From Flavihumibacter fluvii (lineage in GTDB: Bacteria; Bacteroidota; Bacteroidia; Chitinophagales; Chitinophagaceae), in contig NZ_CP092333.1 in assembly GCF_018595675.2 (NCBI RefSeq), forward strand, positions 3,930,001 to 3,994,000: DNA of 64,000 bases, read 5' to 3'. A program made the translations under genes and the position numbers. The notes below the pieces were generated by a model. It had not been told where the DNA came from and searched no databases. It worked only from the letters and a program-made list of their open reading frames with translations. The number at the start of each line of letters is the position of its first letter. The stretch's first letter is position 1. Shown in pieces: positions 53,662-63,020 of this stretch.

Positions 53662-54096
53662 TCAAAAAATGAGGTGCTCCTTATTTTTTATTTTTTCGTT
53701 GGTGAGCTCCAGGACCAGCTGCACACCATTAATGATTTTGATGGACTGAATAATTTCTTCGATAAGGCTTCCGTCAAGGTTATCGCCTTTGATCAGCCAT
53801 AGAAAATCGAGGTGCCTGAATTCTGGCAGCAGGTATTCGCCATCATGCTGGTTCTTGTAAAGATAATGCGCCCTGAACTGATTGGGTTCTGAATATTCGT
53901 AGATAGGAAAATAATAATTCCGGTTTTTTTTGTTCATCTGTATCTCGATATCATTATTGATACGGAACCGGAAGCGCAGGCGCTGGTTCAGTTGCCAGCA
54001 AAACTGGTAGTCTTTGATAGGCGCTACAATGCCCAGCAGGTGTGCATCTTCAAAAAATTCTTCGGCCATCTCCGCCACATCGAGTTTCAGTTTCAT
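53662..54096 (-). CDS. IPExxxVDY family protein
   Basis: 144 aa. The sequence (FFEDAHLLGIVAPIKDYQFCWQLNQRL, NNDIEIQMNKKNR, YFPIYEY, NQHDGEYLLPEFRHLDFLWLIKGD, ending IKNKEHLIF) fits the IPExxxVDY family restricted to Bacteroidota. The function is unknown; it has no signal peptide or membrane helix. It lies between the GNAT gene and an M28 peptidase gene. Confidence 0.83.
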   Translation of the reverse strand: MKLKLDVAEMAEEFFEDAHLLGIVAPIKDYQFCWQLNQRLRFRFRINNDIEIQMNKKNRNYYFPIYEYSEPNQFRAHYLYKNQHDGEYLLPEFRHLDFLWLIKGDNLDGSLIEEIIQSIKIINGVQLVLELTNEKIKNKEHLIF

Positions 54097-54115
54097 ACAA
54101 GAGATTAGGTGCCCA

Positions 54116-55756
54116 TCAGAATTGAATGTCTGCGCTTAATTCGGCTTCCGCCCTTTTAAATCTGACAGTTGTTTTATCGCCTTTTTTAAATTTACCAAGG
54201 GCCTGCATGTATTGTTCAACAGAGCCTGTGCGGAAGTCACCCAACTGAACAATGACATCACCGGCCTGTATGCCGGCCTTTTTTGCAGGTCTTCCGTCAC
54301 TAACTCCATCTACCCGAACGCCGTTGCCACTGAAGCTATAGTCAGGCATAATACCCATGGAAACGGAAAAGCGGGTGGATGTTCCGGTTTGTTGTTCCCG
54401 GGTTTTGGTGAAGACCAGTTTGTTGTCTGCAGGTGTCTTTTTGATGACGTCATACACCAGTTGAACGATACGGTACTCTCCTTCATAGTTAATGCGGCTC
54501 GCATCATCACTGGGTTTATGGTAATCGGTGTGCAGGCCGGTAAAAAAGAAAAGTACCGGAATATCCTTCCTGTAAAAAGAGGAATGGTCACTGGGACCAG
54601 TGCCGCTGCTATCAAATTTGAACTTGATATAACGATTATCAGCAAGTGCGGAGAAAGTGGAATTCCAGGTAGGGGAAGTGCCATAGCCGCCGATGGTCAT
54701 GGTATGGCTGCTGTCGTTCAGGCGACCTACCATATCCATATTGATCATGTAACTCACCGATGAAAGTGGCAGGGGCGGGTTTTCTGTAAAATACTTGGAA
54801 CCGAATAGTCCCAGCTCTTCTGCGGAAAAGGCGATAAAGAGATAGTTGGCCTTTTTGGCTTTATCTTTTTTGATCAAACGGGCCAATTCAATGAGGGCTG
54901 CAGTGCCGCTGGCATTATCATCTGCTCCGTTATGAATCAGTTTTTCACCAGTACGTAACATGGAATTACCATCTTCACCATAGCCCAGGTGATCGAAGTG
55001 GGCACCCACTAGGATCGTGTAGGCAGCCCCGTTATTTATATACCCGATTACATTAGTACCGCTGCGTTGTTTCTCAGTAAAACCCGCTTTGGCTTTGATT
55101 TCTATGGCTTCGGTTTCATCGCTGAGGTATTTTTTTGACTCTATGGAATCCAGGAAGAAAACCGGGATAGGGAGCTGGTCACCCCTTTGTTTTGGATTAT
55201 ACCGCTGGTCCGGATCATTGAAAAGGATCAGTGCGGTGGCACCTTTTGCTGCGGCGGACTTGATTTTTTCCTGGATATTATTTTCGGCGTCGAAATGCGG
55301 GTTTCCCTGGTTGGCTTCTTTTTCGGCGGCAAGGTCAATGAACCAGGGTACGCCGGCTTCTTTAAGGGCTATTGAAGGCATGGCCTCCACAATCTTTTCG
55401 GGGGATAATGTATAGGGAAAAAAATGCTCCCTTGAAATTTCATTACCATTAATGAACAGGTAACTGTTTTGGTGGTAATCTTTTCCTTCGAAAATGGGGA
55501 ATGCCTGGAACCAGCCATTATTATCCCCTTTTGGCTCCAGTCCAATTGTTTCAAACTGTTTGCTGATATAGGTCCTTGCAAGTGATTCGCCGTTGCTGCC
55601 AGCCCGGCGGCCTTCCAGTTTATCATCAGCCAGGTAACCAATATGCGCCTGCAGCTGGCTGATTACCAGTTTATCGGCTTTTTTCAATTTTTGTGCCTGG
55701 GCGGAAAGCGAACTTAATATGGTCAGGCCCATTACGATACGCGGGAAGAGATTCAT
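54116..55756 (-). CDS. Secreted M28 aminopeptidase with PA insert and PDZ domain
   Basis: 546 aa from the ATG at 55756, which starts a signal peptide (MNLFPRIVMGLTILSSLSAQAQ); a 41-residue upstream extension is not signal-like. A PA-type insert lies near ~130-230 (ATALILFNDPDQRYN). The M28 metal site includes GAHFDHLGYG, HNGADDNASGTAAL, FSAEELGLFGS and SDHSSFYRKDIPVLFF. The C-terminal ~90 residues are a PDZ domain (GVRVDGVSDGRPAKKAGIQAGDVIVQLGD). It releases N-terminal amino acids from peptides outside the inner membrane. Confidence 0.93.
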   Translation of the reverse strand: MNLFPRIVMGLTILSSLSAQAQKLKKADKLVISQLQAHIGYLADDKLEGRRAGSNGESLARTYISKQFETIGLEPKGDNNGWFQAFPIFEGKDYHQNSYLFINGNEISREHFFPYTLSPEKIVEAMPSIALKEAGVPWFIDLAAEKEANQGNPHFDAENNIQEKIKSAAAKGATALILFNDPDQRYNPKQRGDQLPIPVFFLDSIESKKYLSDETEAIEIKAKAGFTEKQRSGTNVIGYINNGAAYTILVGAHFDHLGYGEDGNSMLRTGEKLIHNGADDNASGTAALIELARLIKKDKAKKANYLFIAFSAEELGLFGSKYFTENPPLPLSSVSYMINMDMVGRLNDSSHTMTIGGYGTSPTWNSTFSALADNRYIKFKFDSSGTGPSDHSSFYRKDIPVLFFFTGLHTDYHKPSDDASRINYEGEYRIVQLVYDVIKKTPADNKLVFTKTREQQTGTSTRFSVSMGIMPDYSFSGNGVRVDGVSDGRPAKKAGIQAGDVIVQLGDFRTGSVEQYMQALGKFKKGDKTTVRFKRAEAELSADIQF

Positions 55757-55852
55757 AGCGACAATAGCTTTAGGGACAAAGGTATTATTGCAAACGCGAA
55801 TACCGTGCCGTAAAAAAGAAGAAATAATATGGTTATCTGCTACTCTTTCCGT

Positions 55853-55860
55853 TACTTTTG
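55853..55860 (+). promoter_or_regulatory. -7 promoter element of the SNF2 helicase gene
   Basis: TACTTTTG is an exact TAnnTTTG match, 46 bp before the start codon at 55907. A -33 TTTG is not clear. Confidence 0.45.
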
Positions 55861-55906
55861 CAGATTGTCCTGCCCGCAACGCAGGGATGTAAAAACTGAA
55901 TACTGA

Positions 55907-58900
55907 ATGGCATTACCGCACCTTATCAAATATGTGTATACCAATGGGACCGATGAAGTGATCAGGAGAGGCAAAAAAATTCATGCCATTGGTTATGTTG
56001 AGTTGGTGGAATATGATGAACTATTGGGTTCCGTTACTTTCAGGGTAAAGGATGATAGTTATGCAACTTATTATAAGGTCTATATCCAGAAGTTTTCTGA
56101 CGCCAAGGCTTTATCTGTTCGTTGCAGCTGCCCCTATAACTTAGGTGATATCTGCCGCCATGAAGCGGCCGCACTGATCCAGTTGCAGGAACTGCTTGAT
56201 AAAAATTTACTACAGGCGGAGGAAGTGGAGTATGACCAGCGCCACACGGTGGTTAAAATGAAGACCATCGATCTCAAAACCATCAAGTTATTAAGCGGGC
56301 CGGATACATTTTCTGAAGCCGAGGTATATTTAAGAACGGGCAAGGCAAATATTGAATCTGCGGCAGATGAGGTGGTAAAAGCCAGCCTGGAACTTAATGG
56401 AAAACAGTATAGGGTCGTATTGCGGAAAAACGAAGAGCGTAATTTTGATACCAGTTGTGAATATGAAGACACCAAACACCCGCTTTGCCTTCCCAAGGTG
56501 ATTGTATTCCTACAATTATTGAATGCCTATGGTCCCAATTATTTTGACTCCATCAGGAACTGGGATAAGGAAAAGAACAAATTACTCGAAGCTTATGGCT
56601 ATAGTTTAAATGATGACCTGAAAGGGAAGTTTGAATTTGCGTATAAAGAAGGCAAGCCATTTTTACGGGTTTTGGATCTTTCCATAAAGCGAATTAATCC
56701 AATGCAGGCAACGCGCTCAAGGCCTGTGGAACTTGTGGTGGCATTAGAGGAACAGGAGCCGGATGGAACAGATAAGGAACCAGGAGCGGCGCAGCGCGTA
56801 GGCATCGTTGTTAACCTGCAGCATAAAACCTATCCGGGATTTCAGTTTGAGGCCATCCAGGGGGAGACAGAGGAACAGCAGCAGCAGTTTTTAGGGAAAG
56901 TGGAGAAGATCGACCTGTCCAAGTATGTGAATGCTGAAGCATACCCGGAATCAGACCGGAACCTGATACCGGCATTGAGACGCATGCAGGAAGGGGAACT
57001 CACCAAATACCTCAACCGCAACTCCCCGTTCAGTGGCATCTGGGAAAATATTATTCACCATGAAAGCGAGGAACTACCGGCAGAGACAAAGCACCTGGTG
57101 GTAGAATACATGCAACCCAAGTTGCGAAAACTGATGAATGAAGTGGCCGATAGCCCTTTTGTATATGTATTGCCTGCAGGAAAGATATTTAAGACTGAAA
57201 ACCTGCATCCGATCGGCATTGTAACGGAAGCACTGGTACCTTATTTCAAAGTGCAGCAAAAGCAGAAGCAGTATGAAATCAGTTGCTGGGTTAAAATCAA
57301 CGGCGCTGAATTAAAAATTACAGACAACCAACTGAACAGCAACCTGCTGTTTTTTTATAACGATAATTTATACGGATTCAGGAATGAGGAGGATGTGAAC
57401 CGGCTGGAGACTTTCATGCCGAAAGGGGTCATTATGATTTCCAAATCCACCTGGCCCATGCAGTTGCGGCAGCTGGTATTACCGCTGGCCAAACATTACC
57501 ATGTTGAATTTGAACCTGCATTAATTTCTTCCTATAAAGACGGCGAACCCGAACGCCGGCTGATGTTGCAGGAGAAGGGGGAATACCTCGTGTTCCAGCC
57601 AATTTTTTCCTATAAAGGTTTTGAAACGAAGCCAGGTGATAAGGATGAGATCATTGTTCCCGATGGCGATAAAGTAATGATCGTACATCGAAACAAAGAG
57701 GTGGAACAACAATTTTTGCAGAAGCTTGAAGCCCTGCATTCCAATTTCATCAGGCCGGAAGGATCACAGAACCTGGTATTGAAAGGAGTTGATGTGCTTC
57801 GGAATAACTGGTTCTTCCTGTTTGTGGATGCGATGAACGATTTGAAGATCCCGGTGTATGGATTTGAGGCGCTGAAAAATTTCAGGTTCAATACAGCAAA
57901 GCCACAGACCCGCATCCAGATCAGCAGCAATACAGATTGGTTCGATGCTAAGGTTGATATTATTTTTGGCGACCAGAAAGTAACGGTAGCTGAAGTAAAA
58001 AGGGCGCTTGCGAATAAGCAGCAGTTTGTGCAGCTTGATGATGGCACTTTGGGGATTTTACCGGAAGAGTGGATCAAGAAATATTCCCTGCTCTTCAGGA
58101 TCGGGGAAGGAAAGGCGCAGAACCTGCGGTTGTCGAAATACCACATGAGTGTGATCGATGAATTGTATAACGAACGGAATGAAGAGGAATTATTTGTACA
58201 ACTCGAAGAAAAGTATGACCGGTTAAGGGGATTTAAAAGTATCAGGGAAGTTGAACCCCCGAAACATTTGCAGCCGATTTTACGACCTTACCAGTCATTT
58301 GGGTTCCAGTGGCTCAATTACCTCAGTGAAGTGAATTGGGGCGGAATACTTGCAGATGATATGGGTTTGGGTAAGACCGTCCAGGCATTGAGTTTCCTGC
58401 AACATTACAAGGATTCCCATGAGAAACTGACGGCATTGGTGGTTTGTCCCACTACCCTGATGTTCAACTGGGAAAATGAGATCCGTAAGTTTACGCCCGA
58501 CCTTACCTACCATATACACCATGGCGGCGAACGTACCCGTAATAAAGCCATGCTCGACAATAAGAATGTGATCATCACCACCTATGGCACATTGCGAAGT
58601 GATATCAAGATGCTGGTGGATGTCAATTTTGACTATGTAGTGCTGGATGAATCGCAGGCTATCAAGAACCCGGCCAGCAAAGTGACCAAAGCAGCATCAT
58701 TGCTGAAGGCGAAACACCGGTTATGCATGAGTGGTACCCCTTTGCAGAATAATACATTTGATATTTATGCGCAGATGAATTTCCTGAATCCCGGTATGCT
58801 GGGTAGTATGGAATTCTTCCGCCAGGAGTTTGCGATTCCCATAGATAAATTCGGGGAGCAGGAAAGAAAGGACCACCTGCGGAAAATTTTGTTTCCATTT

Positions 58901-59668
58901 ATCCTGAGGCGAACGAAGGAACAGGTGGCCAAAGACCTTCCGGAAAAAACTGAAACTATCCTGTGGTGTGAAATGGAAGACGAGCAGCGTAAGATATATG
59001 ATGCCTACCGCAATGATTTCCGCGATAAGATCCTGGGCACTATTGAATCGCAGGGGGTTCAGAAATCACAGTTGACCATCCTGCAGGGCCTGATGAAGCT
59101 CCGCCAGATCTGTGACTCCCCGGCTATTTTAAATGAGCAGGACAAATTTGAAAACCATTCCATAAAGCTGGAAGAACTGGGCCGGGAGATCACAGAAAAT
59201 ATCAGCAACCATAAAGCGCTGGTATTCTCCCAGTTCCTGGGCATGCTTGCGCTGATCAGGCAAAAACTAAAGGAGCTGGATGTGGATTATGAATATTTTG
59301 ATGGCAGTACCAGTGCGATTGACCGGGAAAAGGCTATCCAGCGTTTTCAAAAGGATGAAAACTGCCGCGTATTCCTGATTTCGCTAAAAGCGGGTGGGGT
59401 CGGCCTGAACTTAACTGCGGCCGACTACGTATATATTGTCGATCCGTGGTGGAACCCGGCAGTGGAACAACAGGCGATTGACCGGACCCACCGGATTGGC
59501 CAGACAAAGAATATTTTTGCTTACCGGATGATCTGTAAAGACACCATTGAGGATAAGATCCTGCAGTTGCAGGACCGGAAGCGGGTTTTGGCCCGTGACT
59601 TGATTGCCGATGATGAAGGATTTGTGAAGAACCTGACCAGGGAAGATGTTGAATACCTGTTTAGTTAA
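55907..59668 (+). CDS. SWI2/SNF2 helicase with SWIM zinc finger
   Basis: 1253 aa. A SWIM zinc finger is at 73-85 (Cys73-x-Cys75, Cys83-x-His85). A long central region without a recognised fold follows. The ATPase starts near residue 785, with Walker A DDMGLGKTVQAL (~816-827), a DExx box DESQ (~914), SGTPLQNN, and C-terminal motifs FDGSTSAIDREKAIQRF, SLKAGGVGLNLTAADYV and QAIDRTHRIGQ. The family remodels protein-DNA complexes, including RNA polymerase in the RapA case. It appears monocistronic. Confidence 0.93.
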   Translation: MALPHLIKYVYTNGTDEVIRRGKKIHAIGYVELVEYDELLGSVTFRVKDDSYATYYKVYIQKFSDAKALSVRCSCPYNLGDICRHEAAALIQLQELLDKNLLQAEEVEYDQRHTVVKMKTIDLKTIKLLSGPDTFSEAEVYLRTGKANIESAADEVVKASLELNGKQYRVVLRKNEERNFDTSCEYEDTKHPLCLPKVIVFLQLLNAYGPNYFDSIRNWDKEKNKLLEAYGYSLNDDLKGKFEFAYKEGKPFLRVLDLSIKRINPMQATRSRPVELVVALEEQEPDGTDKEPGAAQRVGIVVNLQHKTYPGFQFEAIQGETEEQQQQFLGKVEKIDLSKYVNAEAYPESDRNLIPALRRMQEGELTKYLNRNSPFSGIWENIIHHESEELPAETKHLVVEYMQPKLRKLMNEVADSPFVYVLPAGKIFKTENLHPIGIVTEALVPYFKVQQKQKQYEISCWVKINGAELKITDNQLNSNLLFFYNDNLYGFRNEEDVNRLETFMPKGVIMISKSTWPMQLRQLVLPLAKHYHVEFEPALISSYKDGEPERRLMLQEKGEYLVFQPIFSYKGFETKPGDKDEIIVPDGDKVMIVHRNKEVEQQFLQKLEALHSNFIRPEGSQNLVLKGVDVLRNNWFFLFVDAMNDLKIPVYGFEALKNFRFNTAKPQTRIQISSNTDWFDAKVDIIFGDQKVTVAEVKRALANKQQFVQLDDGTLGILPEEWIKKYSLLFRIGEGKAQNLRLSKYHMSVIDELYNERNEEELFVQLEEKYDRLRGFKSIREVEPPKHLQPILRPYQSFGFQWLNYLSEVNWGGILADDMGLGKTVQALSFLQHYKDSHEKLTALVVCPTTLMFNWENEIRKFTPDLTYHIHHGGERTRNKAMLDNKNVIITTYGTLRSDIKMLVDVNFDYVVLDESQAIKNPASKVTKAASLLKAKHRLCMSGTPLQNNTFDIYAQMNFLNPGMLGSMEFFRQEFAIPIDKFGEQERKDHLRKILFPFILRRTKEQVAKDLPEKTETILWCEMEDEQRKIYDAYRNDFRDKILGTIESQGVQKSQLTILQGLMKLRQICDSPAILNEQDKFENHSIKLEELGREITENISNHKALVFSQFLGMLALIRQKLKELDVDYEYFDGSTSAIDREKAIQRFQKDENCRVFLISLKAGGVGLNLTAADYVYIVDPWWNPAVEQQAIDRTHRIGQTKNIFAYRMICKDTIEDKILQLQDRKRVLARDLIADDEGFVKNLTREDVEYLFS

Positions 59669-59679
59669 CGACTGGTTAA

Positions 59680-59703
59680 AAAAATGCCCCACCGGGGTGG
59701 GGC
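59680..59703 (-). terminator. Intrinsic terminator on the minus strand
   Basis: GCCCCACC-GG-GGTGGGGC (59686-59703) is a perfect 8-bp stem. On the minus strand it is followed by ATTTTTTT; on the plus strand it is preceded by the A tract and followed by no T run. So it terminates minus-strand transcription coming from 59754-59927, not mainly the SNF2 gene. Confidence 0.8.
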
Positions 59704-59753
59704 CAGCACATACGAAAGTGGTTTCAGAGGTAAGTGCTAGATATATGGTTGGG

Positions 59754-59927
59754 TTAGTAACGACGTGATTTCCGGGCGTATAATGGCCGGTGTTCAATGG
59801 GCGATTCACCACTGAGCATCACAGACCATACGTATTTGAAAAATCGCGAAAGATCTAATCCGGAACGGTAATTATCCTGATTAATCTTAATAGCATGTGT
59901 ATTATAATACATGTCATTTTTTTTCAT
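59754..59927 (-). CDS. 57-codon small protein of unknown function
   Basis: A short frame from ATG 59927 to TAA 59754, starting MKKNDMYYNTHAIKINQDNY and ending HRPLYARKSRRY. It is basic, soluble and has an aromatic-rich middle (RFFKYVWSVML). The minus-strand terminator 51 bp after its stop suggests that this strand is transcribed as its own unit. It sits alone in a 384-bp gap between the SNF2 and tatC genes. I do not recognise the family. It may be a true small protein or a remnant. Confidence 0.55.
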   Translation of the reverse strand: MKKNDMYYNTHAIKINQDNYRSGLDLSRFFKYVWSVMLSGESPIEHRPLYARKSRRY

Positions 59928-60028
59928 CGCGGTCTGATTTGAGGGTGATTATTCCATCGAAAACGAAGTTATAGCGTATTTATTGTATAGAAGTACAGGT
60001 CAGGGGCGGCCGCAACCCCTTGAATCCT

Positions 60029-60036
60029 TAATTTTG
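60029..60036 (+). promoter_or_regulatory. tatC -7 promoter element
   Basis: TAATTTTG is an exact TAnnTTTG match, ending 16 bp before the tatC start codon. Confidence 0.5.
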
Positions 60037-60052
60037 CGAGCTTTCAATTATT

Positions 60053-60907
60053 ATGGCAAAAAGTTTATTTAACAGGAATTCCGCTTCAGGTGCAGAAATG
60101 TCTTTTATTGACCATCTTGAAGCCCTGCGCTGGCATATTTTCAGGTCATTACTGGCAGTGTTAATCGGTGCGGTAGTGGTATTTGTGTATATGGATTTTT
60201 TCTTTGGCACAATTGTGATGGGGCCGGCAAACCGGACCTTTATCACTTACAGGGTGCTTTGCGGGGCGAGCCACCGGTTGGGTTTGGGTGATGCGCTTTG
60301 CCTTTCTGATATCAACCTGAAGCTGATCAGTACCGAAATGAGCAGCCAGTTCATGATGAGTTTTACCATCGCATTTGTAGGCGGGTTTATTATCGCCTTT
60401 CCATTTGTATTCTGGGAGTTCTGGAAATTTGTTAAACCAGCCCTTACAGACAAAGAACTGGGCAAGACCAGGGGAGTCATTTTCTGGGTTTCCATGCTTT
60501 TTTTCAGCGGAGTTAGTTTCGGGTATTTCCTGATAGCCCCATATACAGTGAACTTCTTTGCTGCTTATACCTTAAGCCCGCTCATCCAGAATACTTTTAC
60601 GGTAAGTGATTATATTGATAACATTGTATCCCTGGTTTTGGGAACGGGGATTGTATTCCAGCTTCCGCTTGTGGTGTTTTTCCTGGCAAAAGTGGGCATA
60701 TTATCGGCCAGTTTTTTACGGAAGTACAGGAAATTTGCCGTGGTGATCATATTGGTTTTAGCGGCTGTAATCACCCCTCCTGATATTGTGAGCCAATTGA
60801 TCGTAACCGTTCCGCTTTGGCTCTTGTATGAGATCAGTATCAGCATTGCGGCCAGGGTGAATAAGGAAGACGGAAACGACAACCTTTCCAGCGAAGAATG
60901 GAGTTAA
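60053..60907 (+). CDS. tatC: Sec-independent protein translocase subunit TatC
   Basis: 284 aa with six membrane helices. The N-terminal MSFIDHLEALRWHIFRS and the loop FWEFWKFVKPALTDKE are the twin-arginine recognition parts of TatC. An insert in the first periplasmic loop (RTFITYRVLCGASHRLGLGDALCL) is longer than in E. coli, as often in Bacteroidota. It exports folded proteins with RR signals, such as the isomerase at 5850-6794. tatA is not in the window. rpiB follows after 21 bp. Confidence 0.96.
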   Translation: MAKSLFNRNSASGAEMSFIDHLEALRWHIFRSLLAVLIGAVVVFVYMDFFFGTIVMGPANRTFITYRVLCGASHRLGLGDALCLSDINLKLISTEMSSQFMMSFTIAFVGGFIIAFPFVFWEFWKFVKPALTDKELGKTRGVIFWVSMLFFSGVSFGYFLIAPYTVNFFAAYTLSPLIQNTFTVSDYIDNIVSLVLGTGIVFQLPLVVFFLAKVGILSASFLRKYRKFAVVIILVLAAVITPPDIVSQLIVTVPLWLLYEISISIAARVNKEDGNDNLSSEEWS

Positions 60908-60928
60908 GGCTATTTAAACAAAAATACT

Positions 60929-61381
60929 ATGTCTGATTTTTCCAAACAGTTGCCGGTCGCAATTGGTTGCGACCATGCAGGATATACCTACAAGGATGCC
61001 ATAAAAGCACATTTGGAGGCCCTTGGGTGGCAGGTTAAGGACTTCGGCACCCATGGTCCTGATTCTGTAGATTACCCCGATTTTGCCCATCCAACTGCAG
61101 CCAGTGTAGAAAGCGGCGAATCTGCTTTCGGGGTCCTGATCTGTGGAAGCGCCAATGGGGTTGCGATCACGGCCAACAAACACGAAGGAATTCGCGCGGG
61201 TTTATGCTGGCACAATGATGTGGCCAAACTGGTCCGTCAGCATAATAATGCAAATATGATCTGCCTTCCGGCCCGTTTCCTTAGCAGTGAAGAAGCCTTA
61301 CAGTTAGTGGAAACCTTTATCAATACTGAGTTTGAAGGCGGCCGCCATGCCACCCGGGTGAACAAAATAACCTGTTCGTAA
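60929..61381 (+). CDS. rpiB: Ribose-5-phosphate isomerase B
   Basis: 150 aa. GCDHAGYTYKDAIKAHL, DYPDFAHPTAASVESGES, LICGSANGVAITANKHEGIRAGLCW and HNNANMICLPARFL match the LacAB/RpiB family. The catalytic Cys lies in LICGSANG. It interconverts ribose-5-phosphate and ribulose-5-phosphate in the pentose phosphate pathway. It lies between tatC and an M28 peptidase, all on one strand and closely spaced. Confidence 0.95.
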   Translation: MSDFSKQLPVAIGCDHAGYTYKDAIKAHLEALGWQVKDFGTHGPDSVDYPDFAHPTAASVESGESAFGVLICGSANGVAITANKHEGIRAGLCWHNDVAKLVRQHNNANMICLPARFLSSEEALQLVETFINTEFEGGRHATRVNKITCS

Positions 61382-61401
61382 ACATTCATTATAATAATTA
61401 C

Positions 61402-62934
61402 ATGAGAAAACTATGTCTACTGCTGGGTCTTTTCCCGGCCACTTTGGGGATTGCCCAAAAGAAAACGAGCCCGACAAAGATCGCGGCCACCATTACAGAA
61501 ACCGATCTGCGCACGCATCTCTACATAGTTGCCGGCGCCGATATGGAAGGCCGTGAAACTGCCTCAGAAGGCCAGCGCAAGGCTGCGGCATATATTGAGA
61601 ACCACTTTAAAAGCCTTGGATTACTTCCCGGTAATAAAGCCAGCTACCAGATGAGTTTCCCGGTTTTTCGCGATTCCCTGGTTGACAGCAAGCTTATAGT
61701 TAACGACAAAGCCTTCTCCCTGAACAAGGATTACCAGCCGATTTTGCAATTGTCCCGCTCAGGAAGCCAGTATTTTTCTGAAATCGTACTGGTGGGCCAT
61801 GGCATTGTGGATTCAGCGTTTGACGATTATGCCAATATTGATGTAGCCGGTAAAGCTGTTCTCATTTTAGATGGTGCTCCAGCAAATTATACCACCAACC
61901 AAAAAGGCTGGCGGGCGCCAAATACCTTTTATGGAAAATACCAGAACGCCATGAAAAAGGGTGCAGCCGCTATCCTGATGGTTGGTACAGGATATCCGAA
62001 AAAGGAATTAGCGCCACTGGGAAATATGTATACTGATCTGTACACACCAAAGGTGGGGGCAAATTTGTATACCATTTCCCCTGATGTTGCGGCAGGAATT
62101 GTTGGGGCAGACTGGCCCGCCTTATTGCAGTCTTCCAAAACCGGCAGGGTTGCGGCTAAAATCGTTCCGACTGAACTGGCGCTTGAATTGAATAAGACTG
62201 TACTTAAACTGCAAAGCAGTAATGTATTGGGTTATATAGAAGGGACCGATAAAAAAGATGAATGGCTGATCATTACCGCGCACTACGACCACCTGGGTAA
62301 AAAAGGCGATGTCATTTACTACGGTGCAGATGACGACGGATCAGGCACGGTGAGCGTTTTGGAAATTGCTGAAGCTTTCGCCAAGGCAAAGGCAGCAGGA
62401 ATGGGACCGCGCAGGAATATCCTGTTCATGACCGTAAGTGGGGAAGAAAAGGGTTTATGGGGTTCAAAATATTATTCAGATCACCCAACCATCCCTATTG
62501 AGAAAGCCACTGCCGACCTGAATATTGATATGATTGGCCGTGTGGATACAGAACGCAAGTCTGCCGATACCCTGAACTATGTGTATGTGGTGGGTGATGA
62601 TAAACTGAGCACCGACCTGAAACCCATCAGCGAAACGGTGAATAAGAAATACATGAAAATGAACCTGGATTATAAGTTTAATGATCCGAATGACCCTCAA
62701 CAGATTTATTTCAGGAGCGACCATTATAATTTCGCTGCCAAGGGTGTGCCGGTTATCTTCTATTATGATGGAATGTTGCTGGCAGATTACCACCAGCCAA
62801 CTGATACCCCGGAAAAGATCAATTATACCTTGTTGAAAAGAAGGGCCCAGCTGGTATTTTACACAGCCTGGGAAATGGCAAACCGGAATGACCAGATCAA
62901 AAGGGACCTGGCCATACCTACGATGACCCGGTAA
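61402..62934 (+). CDS. Secreted M28 aminopeptidase
   Basis: 510 aa with a signal peptide (LLLGLFPATLGIAQ). Metal-site motifs are ITAHYDHLGKKGD, YYGADDDGSGTVSVLEIAEAF, VSGEEKGLWGSKYYSDHP, NIDMIGRVD and SDHYNFAAKGVPVIFYYDG. Unlike the paralogue at 54116-55756 it has no PDZ domain. It begins 20 bp after rpiB. It probably degrades peptides in the periplasm. Confidence 0.93.
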   Translation: MRKLCLLLGLFPATLGIAQKKTSPTKIAATITETDLRTHLYIVAGADMEGRETASEGQRKAAAYIENHFKSLGLLPGNKASYQMSFPVFRDSLVDSKLIVNDKAFSLNKDYQPILQLSRSGSQYFSEIVLVGHGIVDSAFDDYANIDVAGKAVLILDGAPANYTTNQKGWRAPNTFYGKYQNAMKKGAAAILMVGTGYPKKELAPLGNMYTDLYTPKVGANLYTISPDVAAGIVGADWPALLQSSKTGRVAAKIVPTELALELNKTVLKLQSSNVLGYIEGTDKKDEWLIITAHYDHLGKKGDVIYYGADDDGSGTVSVLEIAEAFAKAKAAGMGPRRNILFMTVSGEEKGLWGSKYYSDHPTIPIEKATADLNIDMIGRVDTERKSADTLNYVYVVGDDKLSTDLKPISETVNKKYMKMNLDYKFNDPNDPQQIYFRSDHYNFAAKGVPVIFYYDGMLLADYHQPTDTPEKINYTLLKRRAQLVFYTAWEMANRNDQIKRDLAIPTMTR

Positions 62935-62941
62935 TTTTTTT

Positions 62942-63008
62942 TGGGGTGGATTAAACCTTGTTTCCAGCTATCGGTCTATGATAGTATAAAACGAATTATT
63001 CCACCCCA
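62942..63008. repeat. 9-bp inverted repeat upstream of the Arg/Asp/Glu repeat gene
   Basis: TGGGGTGGA (62942-62950) and TCCACCCCA (63000-63008) are perfect inverted arms with a 49-nt interior. They lie between the peptidase stop and the repeat-protein start (63021). A T tract precedes rather than follows the left arm. The role may be termination or leader structure. Confidence 0.45.
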
Positions 63009-63020
63009 GAAAATTAAACC

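Noticed and set aside
59411-59812. 133-codon minus-strand frame overlapping the end of the SNF2 gene
   Set aside because: It overlaps the conserved SNF2 C-terminus and the terminator. The 57-codon frame at 59754 is the better candidate.
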